A stretch of 64,000 nt of DNA from Thalassobacillus devorans (GCF_011761345.1 NZ_JAASRY010000003.1:1-64000); one strand, 5' to 3'; shown: positions 9,231-17,905, numbered from the stretch's first letter. Numbers and translations are program-made. Notes: generated by a model not told the origin, from the letters alone.

Positions 9231-11351
9231 CTAATAATTCAATCCATGCCCGAGTTCAAATAGCGGTGTGCCATTTTCCCCGGGGATGGTGACTGGAAGT
9301 TTTCCTGTCGGGTCATTCTCCCCGAAAATTGTTGCGGCAGTCGCTTTAAAACTTGCGGTTCTAAAACCATACTGTGCGAGATAAGCATCTACTGTCGGAT
9401 AAGCCATGATGTCATATGGGTTACGGATGCCTACACCAATGACCGGAGCATCCATTGTTGCCATAATTGAATTTACGAGCTGCATCTGAGGATGAGAATC
9501 AGAACGGGTAGATACACTGTACGTGTAGCTCCCAAAAATCACCTGGTCCGCCTCCCGGACGATTTCCATTTGCTCTTCATCTAGCTCAGCGCTTGAGGTT
9601 CTAATGACCGTTGTATTTTCATGATGATCCTTCACTGCATCTCCCAGGTCATTAATATAACTGTTGCCCACGACCACAATCTGTTCATCAGCAGTTGGCT
9701 GCAATGGCAGCACATCGTCATTTTTCACTAATGTGATAGAGCGGTCGGCAGCTTCCTGTTCCACTTGTTTATGGTCTTCCGATCCCACCACATTTAAAGC
9801 TGTTTCGATTTTTTCATCGACCGATTCAGGAGTTTCTTCCTTGAAAATTCCACGATTGATCTTCAAGGTCAAAATTCGCTCAACTGATTTTTCGATATGT
9901 GATTCAGCAATTTCTTCCGTCTCTACTGCTTCCAGCAGCCCACTCGCCGCTTCTTCAAGTCCTACCGGCATTAAGACAATATCTGTTCCTGCTTTAACCG
10001 CTCGAATCACCGCGTCAACAGGCCCAAAGTGATCTGCAATTGCTTTCATATTCAATGCATCAGTAATGATCACTCCGTCATAGCCCATTTCTTCACGCAT
10101 CAATCCCGTCAGTACTTTCGGTGAAAGTGTGGCAGGAAGGGCAATTTCCTCCCCTGTCTTTTGAGAAATCACTTTTGTATCATCGATTTTCGGAAAAGTG
10201 ACATGAGCGGTCATAATGGCATCAATTCCAGCTGCCATCGCCTGCTGAAATGGATATAATTCCACTTCTTTGAGTCGCTCTTTATCATGAGGAACTTCCG
10301 GCAGTCCTAAGTGAGAATCAACCGCAGTATCCCCGTGTCCCGGAAAGTGTTTCGCAGTAGCAGCAACTCCTGTACTTTGAAGACCTTCGGTGTAGGCAAG
10401 CCCCATTTCCGCGACCAATCCCGGATCTTCGCCGAAAGAGCGAACCCCGATCACCGGATTGTCCGGATTGTTATTGACATCCAGAACAGGAGCGAGATTC
10501 ATATTAATACCAAGGGAAGCCAGCTCTTCCCCGATCGCTTGTCCGACATTTTGTGATATTTCAGAAGATCCTGCAGCTCCAAGCGCCATATTTCCAGGCA
10601 TATCTGTTCCAGACTGGAGTCTGGTAACAATTCCGCCTTCCTGGTCAATCGTCAAAAGCAATCCGTATTTTTCAGCTGCTTCCTGATAGGCAGAAACAAG
10701 TTCAGCCGTCTGTTCCGTAGTGACAACATTCTCACGGAACAAGATGACTCCGCCAAGGTGGTAATCTTTGACAAGCTGCTCGATTTCCGGAAGCATTTCC
10801 GTTACATTGTCTCCATCCCAATTCCGGAAGTCCGGCATCAGCATTTGACCTACTTTTTCTTCCAGACTCATCTGCTCGATGGCATGAGTGATGATATCGT
10901 AGCGTTCACCTTCTTGCTTGACCAGTTTCACCGCAGATACGCGGTTCCCTTTTGTACCGGACGCATCAACATCCGGCTTGTAATCAACAGCGATCCTGTC
11001 TTTATAAGTACCGTCACTTACCTCAATAAAAGTTCTTCCGTTCTGTCCGGTAAGTGTGACATTACCTTGCTGGTCAACTGTCGCTACATTTTTATTTGTT
11101 GACGACCAAGTAAGACCTTTGGAAACTGCCATGAAATGTCCTTCTTCGTATAAGTGGAGAGCGGTTAAATTCAGCTCCTCTCCATCTATTTCTTCAGCTG
11201 CTTGTGGTACGTTTTCCAGGAGCACGAGACCTTTAACACCTTTACGCTCTGCCGCTTCCACACCTTGAGCCGGTATTCCTATGAACAAGTGTGAAAAAAA
11301 CAGCATAAAGGCCAGTAACGAAAACAGCCATTTTGTACGGATATGCCTCAT
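9231..11351 (-). CDS. nagZ: Secreted beta-N-acetylglucosaminidase, GH3 (NagZ-like), with N-terminal Ig-like domain
   Basis: GH3 glycosidase expected to release GlcNAc from peptidoglycan or muropeptides outside the cell. Signal peptide (about 1-34), then an extra domain of about 100 residues with a bacterial Ig-like (Big2-type) pattern (WSSTNKNVATVDQQGNVT), then the GH3 domain from about 155: substrate loop KHFPGHGDTAVDSH (334-347, the Asp-His acid/base dyad of the Bacillus NagZ type) and nucleophile D431 in ITDALNM. A C-terminal domain follows, as in two-domain Gram-positive NagZ. At 706 residues it is longer than the B. subtilis enzyme, explained by the added domain, perhaps for wall binding. 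Confidence 0.92.
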   Translation of the reverse strand: MRHIRTKWLFSLLAFMLFFSHLFIGIPAQGVEAAERKGVKGLVLLENVPQAAEEIDGEELNLTALHLYEEGHFMAVSKGLTWSSTNKNVATVDQQGNVTLTGQNGRTFIEVSDGTYKDRIAVDYKPDVDASGTKGNRVSAVKLVKQEGERYDIITHAIEQMSLEEKVGQMLMPDFRNWDGDNVTEMLPEIEQLVKDYHLGGVILFRENVVTTEQTAELVSAYQEAAEKYGLLLTIDQEGGIVTRLQSGTDMPGNMALGAAGSSEISQNVGQAIGEELASLGINMNLAPVLDVNNNPDNPVIGVRSFGEDPGLVAEMGLAYTEGLQSTGVAATAKHFPGHGDTAVDSHLGLPEVPHDKERLKEVELYPFQQAMAAGIDAIMTAHVTFPKIDDTKVISQKTGEEIALPATLSPKVLTGLMREEMGYDGVIITDALNMKAIADHFGPVDAVIRAVKAGTDIVLMPVGLEEAASGLLEAVETEEIAESHIEKSVERILTLKINRGIFKEETPESVDEKIETALNVVGSEDHKQVEQEAADRSITLVKNDDVLPLQPTADEQIVVVGNSYINDLGDAVKDHHENTTVIRTSSAELDEEQMEIVREADQVIFGSYTYSVSTRSDSHPQMQLVNSIMATMDAPVIGVGIRNPYDIMAYPTVDAYLAQYGFRTASFKATAATIFGENDPTGKLPVTIPGENGTPLFELGHGLNY

Positions 11352-11418
11352 GTTACACCCTCCTTATGTTAAATAGTCTTTCTTGTCACAACAGGATTAT
11401 TAGGGATGCTGCACAGCT

Positions 11419-13125
11419 TTAGTAGTTACGTAATTCCCAACCTTCGCCTGAAAGGTCTGGATTTATAACACTGCCATCTTCCAATGTGATCGCAGCATTG
11501 TTAATGTACCAGCCCCTGCCATTGGTATAGCTATCTGTCTGGTACCGGAACCTTACCTGCTGTGTATCAGCTGGCAATGTCACCTCATTTGTGTGCCAAT
11601 CTTTATTCCCGGTCAGTGCATCTCCCACCTGCTCCCAGTTTTCTCCGTCTCTCGTTATTTCAATGAAACCTTTATCATAGCCAGCTTCAATCCGGTGCCA
11701 TGTTTCAAAACTCAAGACAGCCGGCTCATCCAGGTTTATTTCTCCTTTCAATGTCCGGTTTAGCTGATCGCCATACCCGGCAAACCAGGATGTTTCTTTT
11801 TTCGGCATTTCTACCGGAATAGCGTCAGCAACTAATCTCGCAAATGGGCGGCGGGCTACATTAGTAGATACAGTTTCTCTGGTAGGGTGAACCCGGTTGG
11901 TAAGCAGAATGGCAATCGTATCGTTACTTTGACTGACAGCAATAGAAGTTCCTGTGTAACCGGTATGGCCAAGCGTCATGCTCCCGGATAACGCATCCAT
12001 ATACCAGCCTTGCTGCAGTTCCCAGCCAAGGCCATGGTCATCACCAGGAAATTCCGGAATTTGATTTTCAGCGAGGAGCTTAACTGTCTCCGGTTTCAGA
12101 ATTTCTGTTCCTCCATAACTGCCCTCATTCAAGTACATATGTGCGAAAATCGCTAAATCCTGCGCGGTAGAAAAGACTCCGGCATGGCCAGCTACCCCAT
12201 CCAGCGACCAGGCATTTTCATCATGTACTTCCCCCCAGACAATCCCTCGATCCGTCCAAGGCTGATATTCTGTCGCCGCTATCCTTTCTTTTAAAGATGC
12301 AGGCGGATTGTACATCGTATCTTTCATCCCAAGAGGCTCTGTAATGTTTTCTTTTACATATTCATCAAGGCGCTGTCCGGACAGTCGTTCAATCAATACA
12401 CTCAACGTGATCATATTCAGGTCACTGTATGTATAGGTTGTGCCTGGTTCATTGGCCAATGAGTGTTCTAAAACGTATTGAAGGCGATCTTCCCTGTTTC
12501 CTTCCTGGGTATATAGCGGCACCCAAGCTGTAAATCCCGAGGTATGGGTCATCAGCTGCCGGATCGTCACTTGCTCTTTTCCGTTGGCAGCAAACTCAGG
12601 AATGTGGTCCGCTACAGGGTCGTCCAAGTCGAATAACCCTTTTTCATAAAGCTGCATAGCTGCTGTTGTAGTGAACACTTTACTGATTGACGCCATATCA
12701 AAAATCGTATCTTTCTCCATAGCTACCGGGTTGTCCATTTCTGTCCCCTGGTCATCCGTATATAACGCGGCATGGCCATATGCTTCGTGCTGAACAATGT
12801 GTCCTTTTCGGGCAACGAATGTCACAGCCCCAGGCATAACTCCATCTTCAATTTTACTTTCCATCAAATCGTCAATATCTGCCAGGGGTGCTTCCACCAT
12901 CCCGGCACCTCTCACTGACCCTGGGTGTAGTACCGGTGAGACAGGTCCCGCGTCTCCCCACGAAAAAGCAGGATAGACATTCTTGTGGGAGTACTTCTTT
13001 TCTTTTTGCTCCAGTGTCGGTTTAGGTGGGAGGGAATTATCCGCATGGATCAAAGTCCCATTACTCCCCAATATGGAAAAACCGATTCCAGCCACCAATG
13101 CCAGCTTCCATGTTTTCTTTTTCAT
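11419..13125 (-). CDS. amiE: Secreted beta-lactamase-fold N-acetylmuramyl-L-alanine amidase (AmiE-like) with C-terminal accessory domain
   Basis: Serine hydrolase of the beta-lactamase/class C fold. Catalytic S146-x-x-K149 (ASISKVFTTT), the YSD motif (TYSDLNM) and the HTG motif (LGHTGYTGTS) are present, after a 28-residue signal peptide. In B. subtilis the relative AmiE (YbbE) cleaves the peptide from MurNAc in the amiE-nagZ-namZ salvage set; the same gene order here supports that role. The last ~110 residues form an extra beta-rich domain (FETWHRIE..YDKGFIEITRDG, RFRYQTDSYTNGRGWYI) resembling the MAM-like domain of immune inhibitor A-type proteases. First gene of the operon; AAAGGAGGAAGG upstream. 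A plain beta-lactamase-like esterase is the alternative. Confidence 0.87.
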   Translation of the reverse strand: MKKKTWKLALVAGIGFSILGSNGTLIHADNSLPPKPTLEQKEKKYSHKNVYPAFSWGDAGPVSPVLHPGSVRGAGMVEAPLADIDDLMESKIEDGVMPGAVTFVARKGHIVQHEAYGHAALYTDDQGTEMDNPVAMEKDTIFDMASISKVFTTTAAMQLYEKGLFDLDDPVADHIPEFAANGKEQVTIRQLMTHTSGFTAWVPLYTQEGNREDRLQYVLEHSLANEPGTTYTYSDLNMITLSVLIERLSGQRLDEYVKENITEPLGMKDTMYNPPASLKERIAATEYQPWTDRGIVWGEVHDENAWSLDGVAGHAGVFSTAQDLAIFAHMYLNEGSYGGTEILKPETVKLLAENQIPEFPGDDHGLGWELQQGWYMDALSGSMTLGHTGYTGTSIAVSQSNDTIAILLTNRVHPTRETVSTNVARRPFARLVADAIPVEMPKKETSWFAGYGDQLNRTLKGEINLDEPAVLSFETWHRIEAGYDKGFIEITRDGENWEQVGDALTGNKDWHTNEVTLPADTQQVRFRYQTDSYTNGRGWYINNAAITLEDGSVINPDLSGEGWELRNY

Positions 13126-13910
13126 TACCTTCCTCCTTTATGCATATTATTGTCGAACATAAGCGAATGAAAAGGCTTACACTTTCTTACATGTAGCGTA
13201 TCTAATCATTTATATAGTTGTCTATACCACATAAGTCATAAATTTCAGAAAAAATAGTCCTTATGTCACGATAGGTTTGGTTTATCTTTTAATAAATTGA
13301 TTATATTACTTGCTTATTCAATTATTGGGTCGAATTATGGAAGACTCAGTTTCAAGATATTAGTTGGAATAACGGGGCGTGGGGGAACGAGTAGCTTTCC
13401 ACGGGAGTTCGTTGAGGACTTTCAACTCCGCTTTATTAAGACCGTCCGCTTAGTTCATTCGTTGTCTCATGGTCTTAAGTTGCCTGATAAAGACCGTCCC
13501 GGCTGCACATCCACTGCGCAGCGGTCTTCATACCCTTTCTAATGACCGTTAGCCACTTCTCCATACTGTTTAGTGGTCTCTATTCATGTTCTAAAGACCG
13601 CTCCGATACATTTCCACTCTTCTAACAGTCTTTATCGACTGAAAGACCCTCCCCTCGCGATGAGAGAAGGTTCTGATGCTTACATTTTTGATGATGATTT
13701 AATCATTCCCTCCTTTTCCATTAAGAATATGTCTCAGGGCATGCCCATGGAATGCGAGTGAATTCCCGGACCTCCATAACGTTACTTCCATAACGGAAAC
13801 AAATATATCTTAAAACTGAGTCTTCAGTTATTGGGAGCTTATATGTAAAGTACAAGGAGATTTAACAGGGTCTCGAAAAAAGGGAAAGAGAATGAGAACC
13901 TTCCTGGCAA
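13126..13910 (+). other. 785-bp intergenic region with no supported gene
   Basis: Separates the divergently organised amiE operon start from the end of the DJ-1-like gene. Short frames at 13297-13542 and 13573-13761 lack ribosome sites and are translations of the hairpin array described separately (13416-13648). The 13650-13910 part shows no convincing structure. The amiE promoter should lie at 13140-13290; no strong consensus was recognised in the AT-rich stretch there. Confidence 0.6.
13416..13648. repeat. Tandem array of ~52-bp degenerate units, each with a small hairpin
   Basis: AAGACC recurs at 13438, 13490, (ATGACC) 13542, 13594 and 13643; GGTCTT or close variants recur at 13416 (GGACTT), 13471, 13523, 13575 (GGTCTC) and 13627 (AGTCTT). 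Spacing is exactly 52 bases over the central units. Each GGTCTT pairs with the next AAGACC across a 10-16-base loop, so the array is five small hairpins separated by about 27 bases. The sequence between conserved hexamers is diverged. No open reading frame runs through it convincingly. Confidence 0.8.
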
Positions 13911-13949
13911 TAAAAAAACACCTGCAAGACTTAAAGATCAAGCAGGTGT
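13911..13949 (-). terminator. Terminator after the DJ-1/PfpI gene
   Basis: ACACCTGC (13918-13925) pairs with GCAGGTGT (13942-13949); the minus strand continues with a run of seven T. Confidence 0.85.
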
Positions 13950-13967
13950 GGTAGGATGTGTCAGTAT

Positions 13968-14486
13968 TTACTTATTCAGAAGCTTCAAGGATTCCCGGTT
14001 GAAGGCTGGCAGGTCGTCTGGGTTACGGCTTGTTACCAGCTGATCCTGGCAGACGACCACTTCTTCGTCCTTATAGTCGACACCAGCATATTCCATGTCA
14101 ACAGCGATCGACTTGAAGCCTGTCGCTTTACGGCCTTCCAGCGTCTTCGCTGTGATCAAGAGCTGCGGACCGTGACAGATAGCGAATACTGGTTTCTTTT
14201 CATCCATGAAATGCTTCGCAAATTCTACAAATCGTTCATCGCCGCGAAGCTGGTCTGGTGAAAATCCACCTGGCAAGAACAAGGCATCAAAATCTTCCGG
14301 TTTAACTTCATTGATTCCTTTGGCAATTTTAACCGTTTCTTCCCCTTGTTTACCAGTTACTTCTTTGCCTGATTCCTTTTCAATCGTCACTACTTCATGT
14401 CCTGCTTCTTTAAATTGCTTGGCAGGATCGGTATATTCCACATCTTCAAACATATCCGTCAATAAGCATGCTATTTTTTTACTCAT
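13968..14486 (-). CDS. DJ-1/PfpI family stress protein (type 1 glutamine amidotransferase fold)
   Basis: 172-residue protein of the DJ-1/PfpI family, related to B. subtilis YfkM and YraA, which are general stress proteins. The nucleophile elbow AICHGPQLL (Cys about residue 104) is intact, as are LPGGFSPDQLRGD and the N-terminal LLTDMFEDVEY with the conserved acid. Such proteins act as deglycase/glyoxalase-like or chaperone-like enzymes; the exact activity here is not visible. A sequence matching a sigma-B promoter lies at 14544-14568, fitting a general stress role. AGGAGG precedes the ATG. Single-gene unit ending in a strong terminator. Confidence 0.9.
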   Translation of the reverse strand: MSKKIACLLTDMFEDVEYTDPAKQFKEAGHEVVTIEKESGKEVTGKQGEETVKIAKGINEVKPEDFDALFLPGGFSPDQLRGDERFVEFAKHFMDEKKPVFAICHGPQLLITAKTLEGRKATGFKSIAVDMEYAGVDYKDEEVVVCQDQLVTSRNPDDLPAFNRESLKLLNK

Positions 14487-14543
14487 AACAAAAATCCTCC
14501 TTCATTTATAATTTTCGGTTTCCAATGAAGTCACATTTTTGAT

Positions 14544-14568
14544 TTACCCGTGCAAAACTGGGTTAAAC
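14544..14568 (-). promoter_or_regulatory. Candidate sigma-B (general stress) promoter of the DJ-1/PfpI gene
   Basis: Minus strand reads GTTTAA, 13 bases, GGGTAA, close to the sigma-B consensus GTTTAA-N12-14-GGGTAT. It ends about 58 bases upstream of the start codon and abuts the last codons of the upstream monooxygenase gene. Confidence 0.65.
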
Positions 14569-15894
14569 CTATTTGTCTTTATCTTCCATTTTGAATTGCT
14601 GAAAAATTGTATTTCTTCTGTCTTGATAAACTTCTTTTCCGACAATTTTATTAATGATTTGCACATTTCGACGAATAGCAAGTCCAAGATTAGTAGCGCC
14701 CGCTCCATGGGAGTGAACCAGGTTGGTGGAGACAAAGAAATGGTGATCCCTATCATCGGTAAACACAAGACGGGCATCACGCGTTACACGGTAGAGCTTT
14801 TCATCCTCCCATTCAATTTTCTCTTTAAAATGATGCAGGAACCATTCTGGAAGATGAGGGACATAGCCGGTCGCCAGTACTACCTTTTCGGTGCGATAGT
14901 CAAACTCTTCATCCGATTGCCATTGGTGGCATTGAAGCAAGTACGCGTCTTCGTCATCGGTTCTTTCGATGCCCTTGACTTCTGTCATTGGCTGGATGGT
15001 TACGCGTGCTTTTTTATTTCCTGTTGATTTGTGATAAAGCGTCTTATAGAGCTCTTTCAGGGTATCGGGATCAATTCCTTTTCGAAGGTTTCCTAACAAA
15101 TCCAGCGACTCTTTTCTTTCCTTATACGAAAGTTCGTGGAAATAATCTACATAATCCGGAGAGAAAAATTCCTGGCCAAGCTTGGCACTCTCCAGTTGGA
15201 ATAGGCCGGGGGAGCGGGTGAATAATGTTAAATGCATATTGTCACGGTATTCTTGTTCCTGCAACAGGTCCAAAAGGACTTCTGCAGCACTCTGGCCAGA
15301 ACCGACGATGGTAACATGGTCAGAAGAGAGCAATTCCCCTTTTTGATACAGGTAATCACTGGTATGAAGGATATCTTCTTCCGGAAACCCTTTCATTTCA
15401 TCCATCACCAGAGGTTTGCTTCCTGTACCCATAACAACATGCTTCGCCCGAAAGCTCTTCGTCTCTGCACTGTCTACTGCTTTTACCACGACTTCATAAT
15501 GTGCTTCCTGAGTCTGGTTATGATGATCGATAACATCTATCACCTCGTGGCCGAATATAAGACCATCCAGTTTGTCAACCACCCATTTCAAGTAATCATT
15601 ATATTCCTGGCGCGGGACTTTAAATTCGCTGAAAAAGAAAAATTGGAACATACGATTTTGTTCATGTAAATAATTTAAATATGTATACGTGCTTGTCGGA
15701 TCGGCCAGTGTTACGACATCCGCCAGAAAAGGAACCTGCAAATTCATTTTTTCAATCATCATTCCTGGGTGCCAATCAAATTCAGCTGTTTTATCAAAAA
15801 ACAGCCCTTCCAGCTCTGTTTTTTCCATTAATGCAGCTAATCCGAGATTATACGGTCCAATCCCGATCCCAATGACATCATATATTTTCTCCAT
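14569..15894 (-). CDS. L-lysine/L-ornithine N-hydroxylase (IucD/SidA/PvdA family flavin monooxygenase)
   Basis: FAD/NADPH-dependent amine N-hydroxylase of hydroxamate siderophore pathways. N-terminal FAD Rossmann motif GIGIGPYNLGLAAL (about 9-22), substrate/FAD segment FDWHPGMMIEKMNLQVPF (about 39-56), NADPH motif VGSGQSAAEVLLDL (about 200-213), and C-terminal LATGYVPHLPEW. 441 residues is the normal length. It is most like IucD/RhbE-type lysine N6-hydroxylases by overall feel, but ornithine cannot be excluded. No NIS synthetase, NRPS, acetyltransferase or siderophore transporter lies nearby, so its partners must be elsewhere or absent. No Fur box was recognised. Start ATG at 15894 after AGTAGGAGGA. 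Confidence 0.9.
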   Translation of the reverse strand: MEKIYDVIGIGIGPYNLGLAALMEKTELEGLFFDKTAEFDWHPGMMIEKMNLQVPFLADVVTLADPTSTYTYLNYLHEQNRMFQFFFFSEFKVPRQEYNDYLKWVVDKLDGLIFGHEVIDVIDHHNQTQEAHYEVVVKAVDSAETKSFRAKHVVMGTGSKPLVMDEMKGFPEEDILHTSDYLYQKGELLSSDHVTIVGSGQSAAEVLLDLLQEQEYRDNMHLTLFTRSPGLFQLESAKLGQEFFSPDYVDYFHELSYKERKESLDLLGNLRKGIDPDTLKELYKTLYHKSTGNKKARVTIQPMTEVKGIERTDDEDAYLLQCHQWQSDEEFDYRTEKVVLATGYVPHLPEWFLHHFKEKIEWEDEKLYRVTRDARLVFTDDRDHHFFVSTNLVHSHGAGATNLGLAIRRNVQIINKIVGKEVYQDRRNTIFQQFKMEDKDK

Positions 15895-15970
15895 GAATCC
15901 GTCCTCCTACTTCATTCCTTGTTTATAGTATGGTCTGCAGCAATTTTCATTATCAAAAGGATGTGGAATA

Positions 15971-15996
15971 AAAGAAAACCGCCTAAGAGAGGCGGC
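15971..15996 (-). terminator. Terminator after nsrR
   Basis: CCGCC (15979-15983) and GGCGG (15991-15995) pair; the minus strand continues TTTTCTTTT. Short stem but placed right after the nsrR stop. Confidence 0.65.
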
Positions 15997-16000
15997 CTAT

Positions 16001-16441
16001 TTAATCAGTAATATCCATCAGTTGTCTGAGCCTGCTTTTATTGCTTAATAAATCCTGCAGAGTATATTCATCGAGGATTTGCAGGAATGCCTGAAGTGCA
16101 TCATTTAGTACATGCTTCAGTTTACAGGCTGGTGTAATCACACAATGATCGGAGCCACGGTCAAAGCATTCCAGCAGGATAAAGTCATCTTCCATCTTTC
16201 TCACCACATCCCCGACATTGATCTCTTCCGGTGGTTTAGCGAGCCTGATCCCACCCGACCGGCCTCTGATGGTCGTCAGCATGTCCAGCTTGTTCAACTG
16301 ATGGACAATCTTGCTTAAATGGTTTTCCGAAATATCGAAGACTTTCGAAATTTCTTTGATGCTCGCAAGCTCTCCTTCTGGTTTTGAAGCGGTATATATA
16401 AGCACACGAAGCGCATAATCCGTATATTTTTTCAGACGCAT
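16001..16441 (-). CDS. nsrR: Rrf2-family nitric-oxide-sensing repressor NsrR
   Basis: Iron-sulfur transcription repressor that releases DNA when its cluster is nitrosylated. N-terminal winged helix (YTDYALRVLIY; ISENHLSKIVHQLNKL recognition region; GRSGGIRLA wing) and three cluster cysteines in CFDRGSDHCVITPAC (about residues 92-106), spaced as in NsrR. 146 residues is typical. It is divergent from the flavohaemoglobin gene hmp, the classic NsrR target, with a candidate operator at 16603-16627. AAGGAG precedes the start. IscR is the main alternative, but the hmp neighbour and the absence of isc genes favour NsrR. Confidence 0.93.
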   Translation of the reverse strand: MRLKKYTDYALRVLIYTASKPEGELASIKEISKVFDISENHLSKIVHQLNKLDMLTTIRGRSGGIRLAKPPEEINVGDVVRKMEDDFILLECFDRGSDHCVITPACKLKHVLNDALQAFLQILDEYTLQDLLSNKSRLRQLMDITD

Positions 16442-16520
16442 GTAGCATACTCCTTAAATAATTTACTTTTTATAATCGTATCACAGGTATATAACGATTG
16501 TCTTATTTGTAAGCTAAAAT

Positions 16521-16536
16521 TGTTTCATGTGAAACA
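16521..16536. promoter_or_regulatory. parS-like 16-bp palindrome in the nsrR-hmp intergenic region
   Basis: TGTTTCATGTGAAACA matches the Bacillus ParB/Spo0J site TGTTNCACGTGAAACA at 15 of 16 positions, with one central change (T for C). The outer seven-base arms TGTTTCA/TGAAACA are a perfect inverted repeat. parS sites cluster near oriC, and this site is roughly 50 kb from the expected origin. It may instead be an operator for a divergent-promoter regulator. Confidence 0.45.
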
Positions 16537-16602
16537 GTTAACCAAATTGTCACAAAAACATGCATTTTCAATATTGCTTTAGTGTTAATAATGTTTAACA
16601 AT

Positions 16603-16627
16603 AAAGATATACGAAAAATACATCTTT
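16603..16627 (+). promoter_or_regulatory. Candidate NsrR operator upstream of hmp
   Basis: Dyad AAAGATATA - 7 bases - TACATCTTT (8 of 9 positions symmetric), ending 34 bases before the hmp start. Its form and placement fit the AT-rich dyads bound by NsrR in bacilli. A second weaker dyad TGTTAA...TTAACA lies at about 16583-16600. Confidence 0.6.
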
Positions 16628-16661
16628 AAATCACACTAACTTTTTAAAGGAGTTTTTCATT

Positions 16662-17900
16662 ATGTCTACAGAAACACTTCCTAAGCTTGATGAGCAGACA
16701 ATTGCAACGGTTAAAGCCACTGTGCCTGTACTTGCAGAACACGGAGAACAAATTACAACCAGATTCTATCAAATGATGTTTGAAGCTCACCCGGAGCTTA
16801 AAAATGTTTTCAATATGACACACCAAAAAGAAGGAAAGCAGCCACGCGCCCTTGCGAATGCTGTCTATGCCGCTGCTCAATACATCGATGATTTAAGTGC
16901 TATCATGCCTGCGGTCGAAAAGATAGCCCATAAACACCGAAGTATGAATATCGTACCGGAACAGTATCCGATTGTAGGAAAATATTTGCTGCTTGCTATT
17001 AAAGACGTTCTTGGTGATGCGGCTACCGATGATATCATTAATGCGTGGGAAAAGGCTTATGGAGTCATTGCAGAGGCTTTCATTCAAGTGGAAGCGAACA
17101 TGTATAAAGAAACAGCCGGTGAAACTGGCGGTTGGGTCGGCTACCGCGATTTTGAAGTAATTGATAAGGTGAAAGAAAGTGATGTCATTACGTCCTTCTA
17201 CTTAAAACCAGTTGACGAAGGAATGTTACCAGGCTATAAACCTGGCCAATATTTGACCATTAAAGCACAAATGCCGAATGAAGAGTTTGATCAATTACGC
17301 CAATACAGTCTTTCTGACGCTCCTGGAAAAGGCTATTACCGAATCAGTGTTAAGCGGGAGGAAGGAACAGAACAATTTCCAGAGGGGAAAGTATCTAACT
17401 TCCTGCACAAGCATGTGAATGAAGGGGGCGTAATTCCTGTCAGTGCTCCTGCCGGTGATTTCTTCCTTGATACAGCATCCCAAAAGCCGCTGGTACTGAT
17501 CAGTGGCGGCGTTGGTCTGACACCAATGATGAGCATGCTGCAAACCATCATCAAACAACAAATCGGTCGGGAAGTTCATTTCATTCATGCTGCACGTAAC
17601 GGCAGCGTCCATGCGTTGAAGCATGATATGAAGATGGCTGGGGAAGAATATCCAAACATTAAGACTTATATCGTCTATGACACACCAACAGAAGAGGATA
17701 TGAAAGAAAAGATCCATGCAAAAGAAGGGTATGTCGATCTTGAATGGCTTCAATCCATTGTTCCTCAGGATGCTGATTTCTATTTCTGTGGACCAGAAGG
17801 ATTCATGAAAGCTATTTATGGGGCTTTGAAAGAATGGAACATTCCAATGGAACAGATTAATTACGAATTCTTCGGCCCTCAAGGTGATTTAGAAAAATAA
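16662..17900 (+). CDS. hmp: Flavohaemoglobin, nitric oxide dioxygenase
   Basis: Converts nitric oxide plus O2 to nitrate using NAD(P)H. The N-terminal globin domain (about 1-140) includes the distal [16 protein letters not shown] region and proximal HKHRSMN histidine segment. The ferredoxin-reductase domain has the FAD motif RQYSLSD (about 210), the NAD motif [13 protein letters not shown] (about 280-292) and the C-terminal [10 protein letters not shown] and YEFFGPQ. 412 residues, family length is ~400. AAAGGAG is nine bases upstream of the ATG. Divergent from nsrR and followed by a dispersed repeat and a terminator. Confidence 0.97.
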   Translation: MSTETLPKLDEQTIATVKATVPVLAEHGEQITTRFYQMMFEAHPELKNVFNMTHQKEGKQPRALANAVYAAAQYIDDLSAIMPAVEKIAHKHRSMNIVPEQYPIVGKYLLLAIKDVLGDAATDDIINAWEKAYGVIAEAFIQVEANMYKETAGETGGWVGYRDFEVIDKVKESDVITSFYLKPVDEGMLPGYKPGQYLTIKAQMPNEEFDQLRQYSLSDAPGKGYYRISVKREEGTEQFPEGKVSNFLHKHVNEGGVIPVSAPAGDFFLDTASQKPLVLISGGVGLTPMMSMLQTIIKQQIGREVHFIHAARNGSVHALKHDMKMAGEEYPNIKTYIVYDTPTEEDMKEKIHAKEGYVDLEWLQSIVPQDADFYFCGPEGFMKAIYGALKEWNIPMEQINYEFFGPQGDLEK

Positions 17901-17905
17901 ACAGA

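Noticed and set aside
13416-13648. CRISPR array
   Set aside because: Repeats are only six bases, degenerate between copies, and separated by similar rather than unique sequence; no cas genes in the window.
13297-13761. Two short plus-strand frames (13297-13542 and 13573-13761)
   Set aside because: No ribosome sites; they are accidental translations of the 52-bp hairpin array and flanking intergenic DNA.
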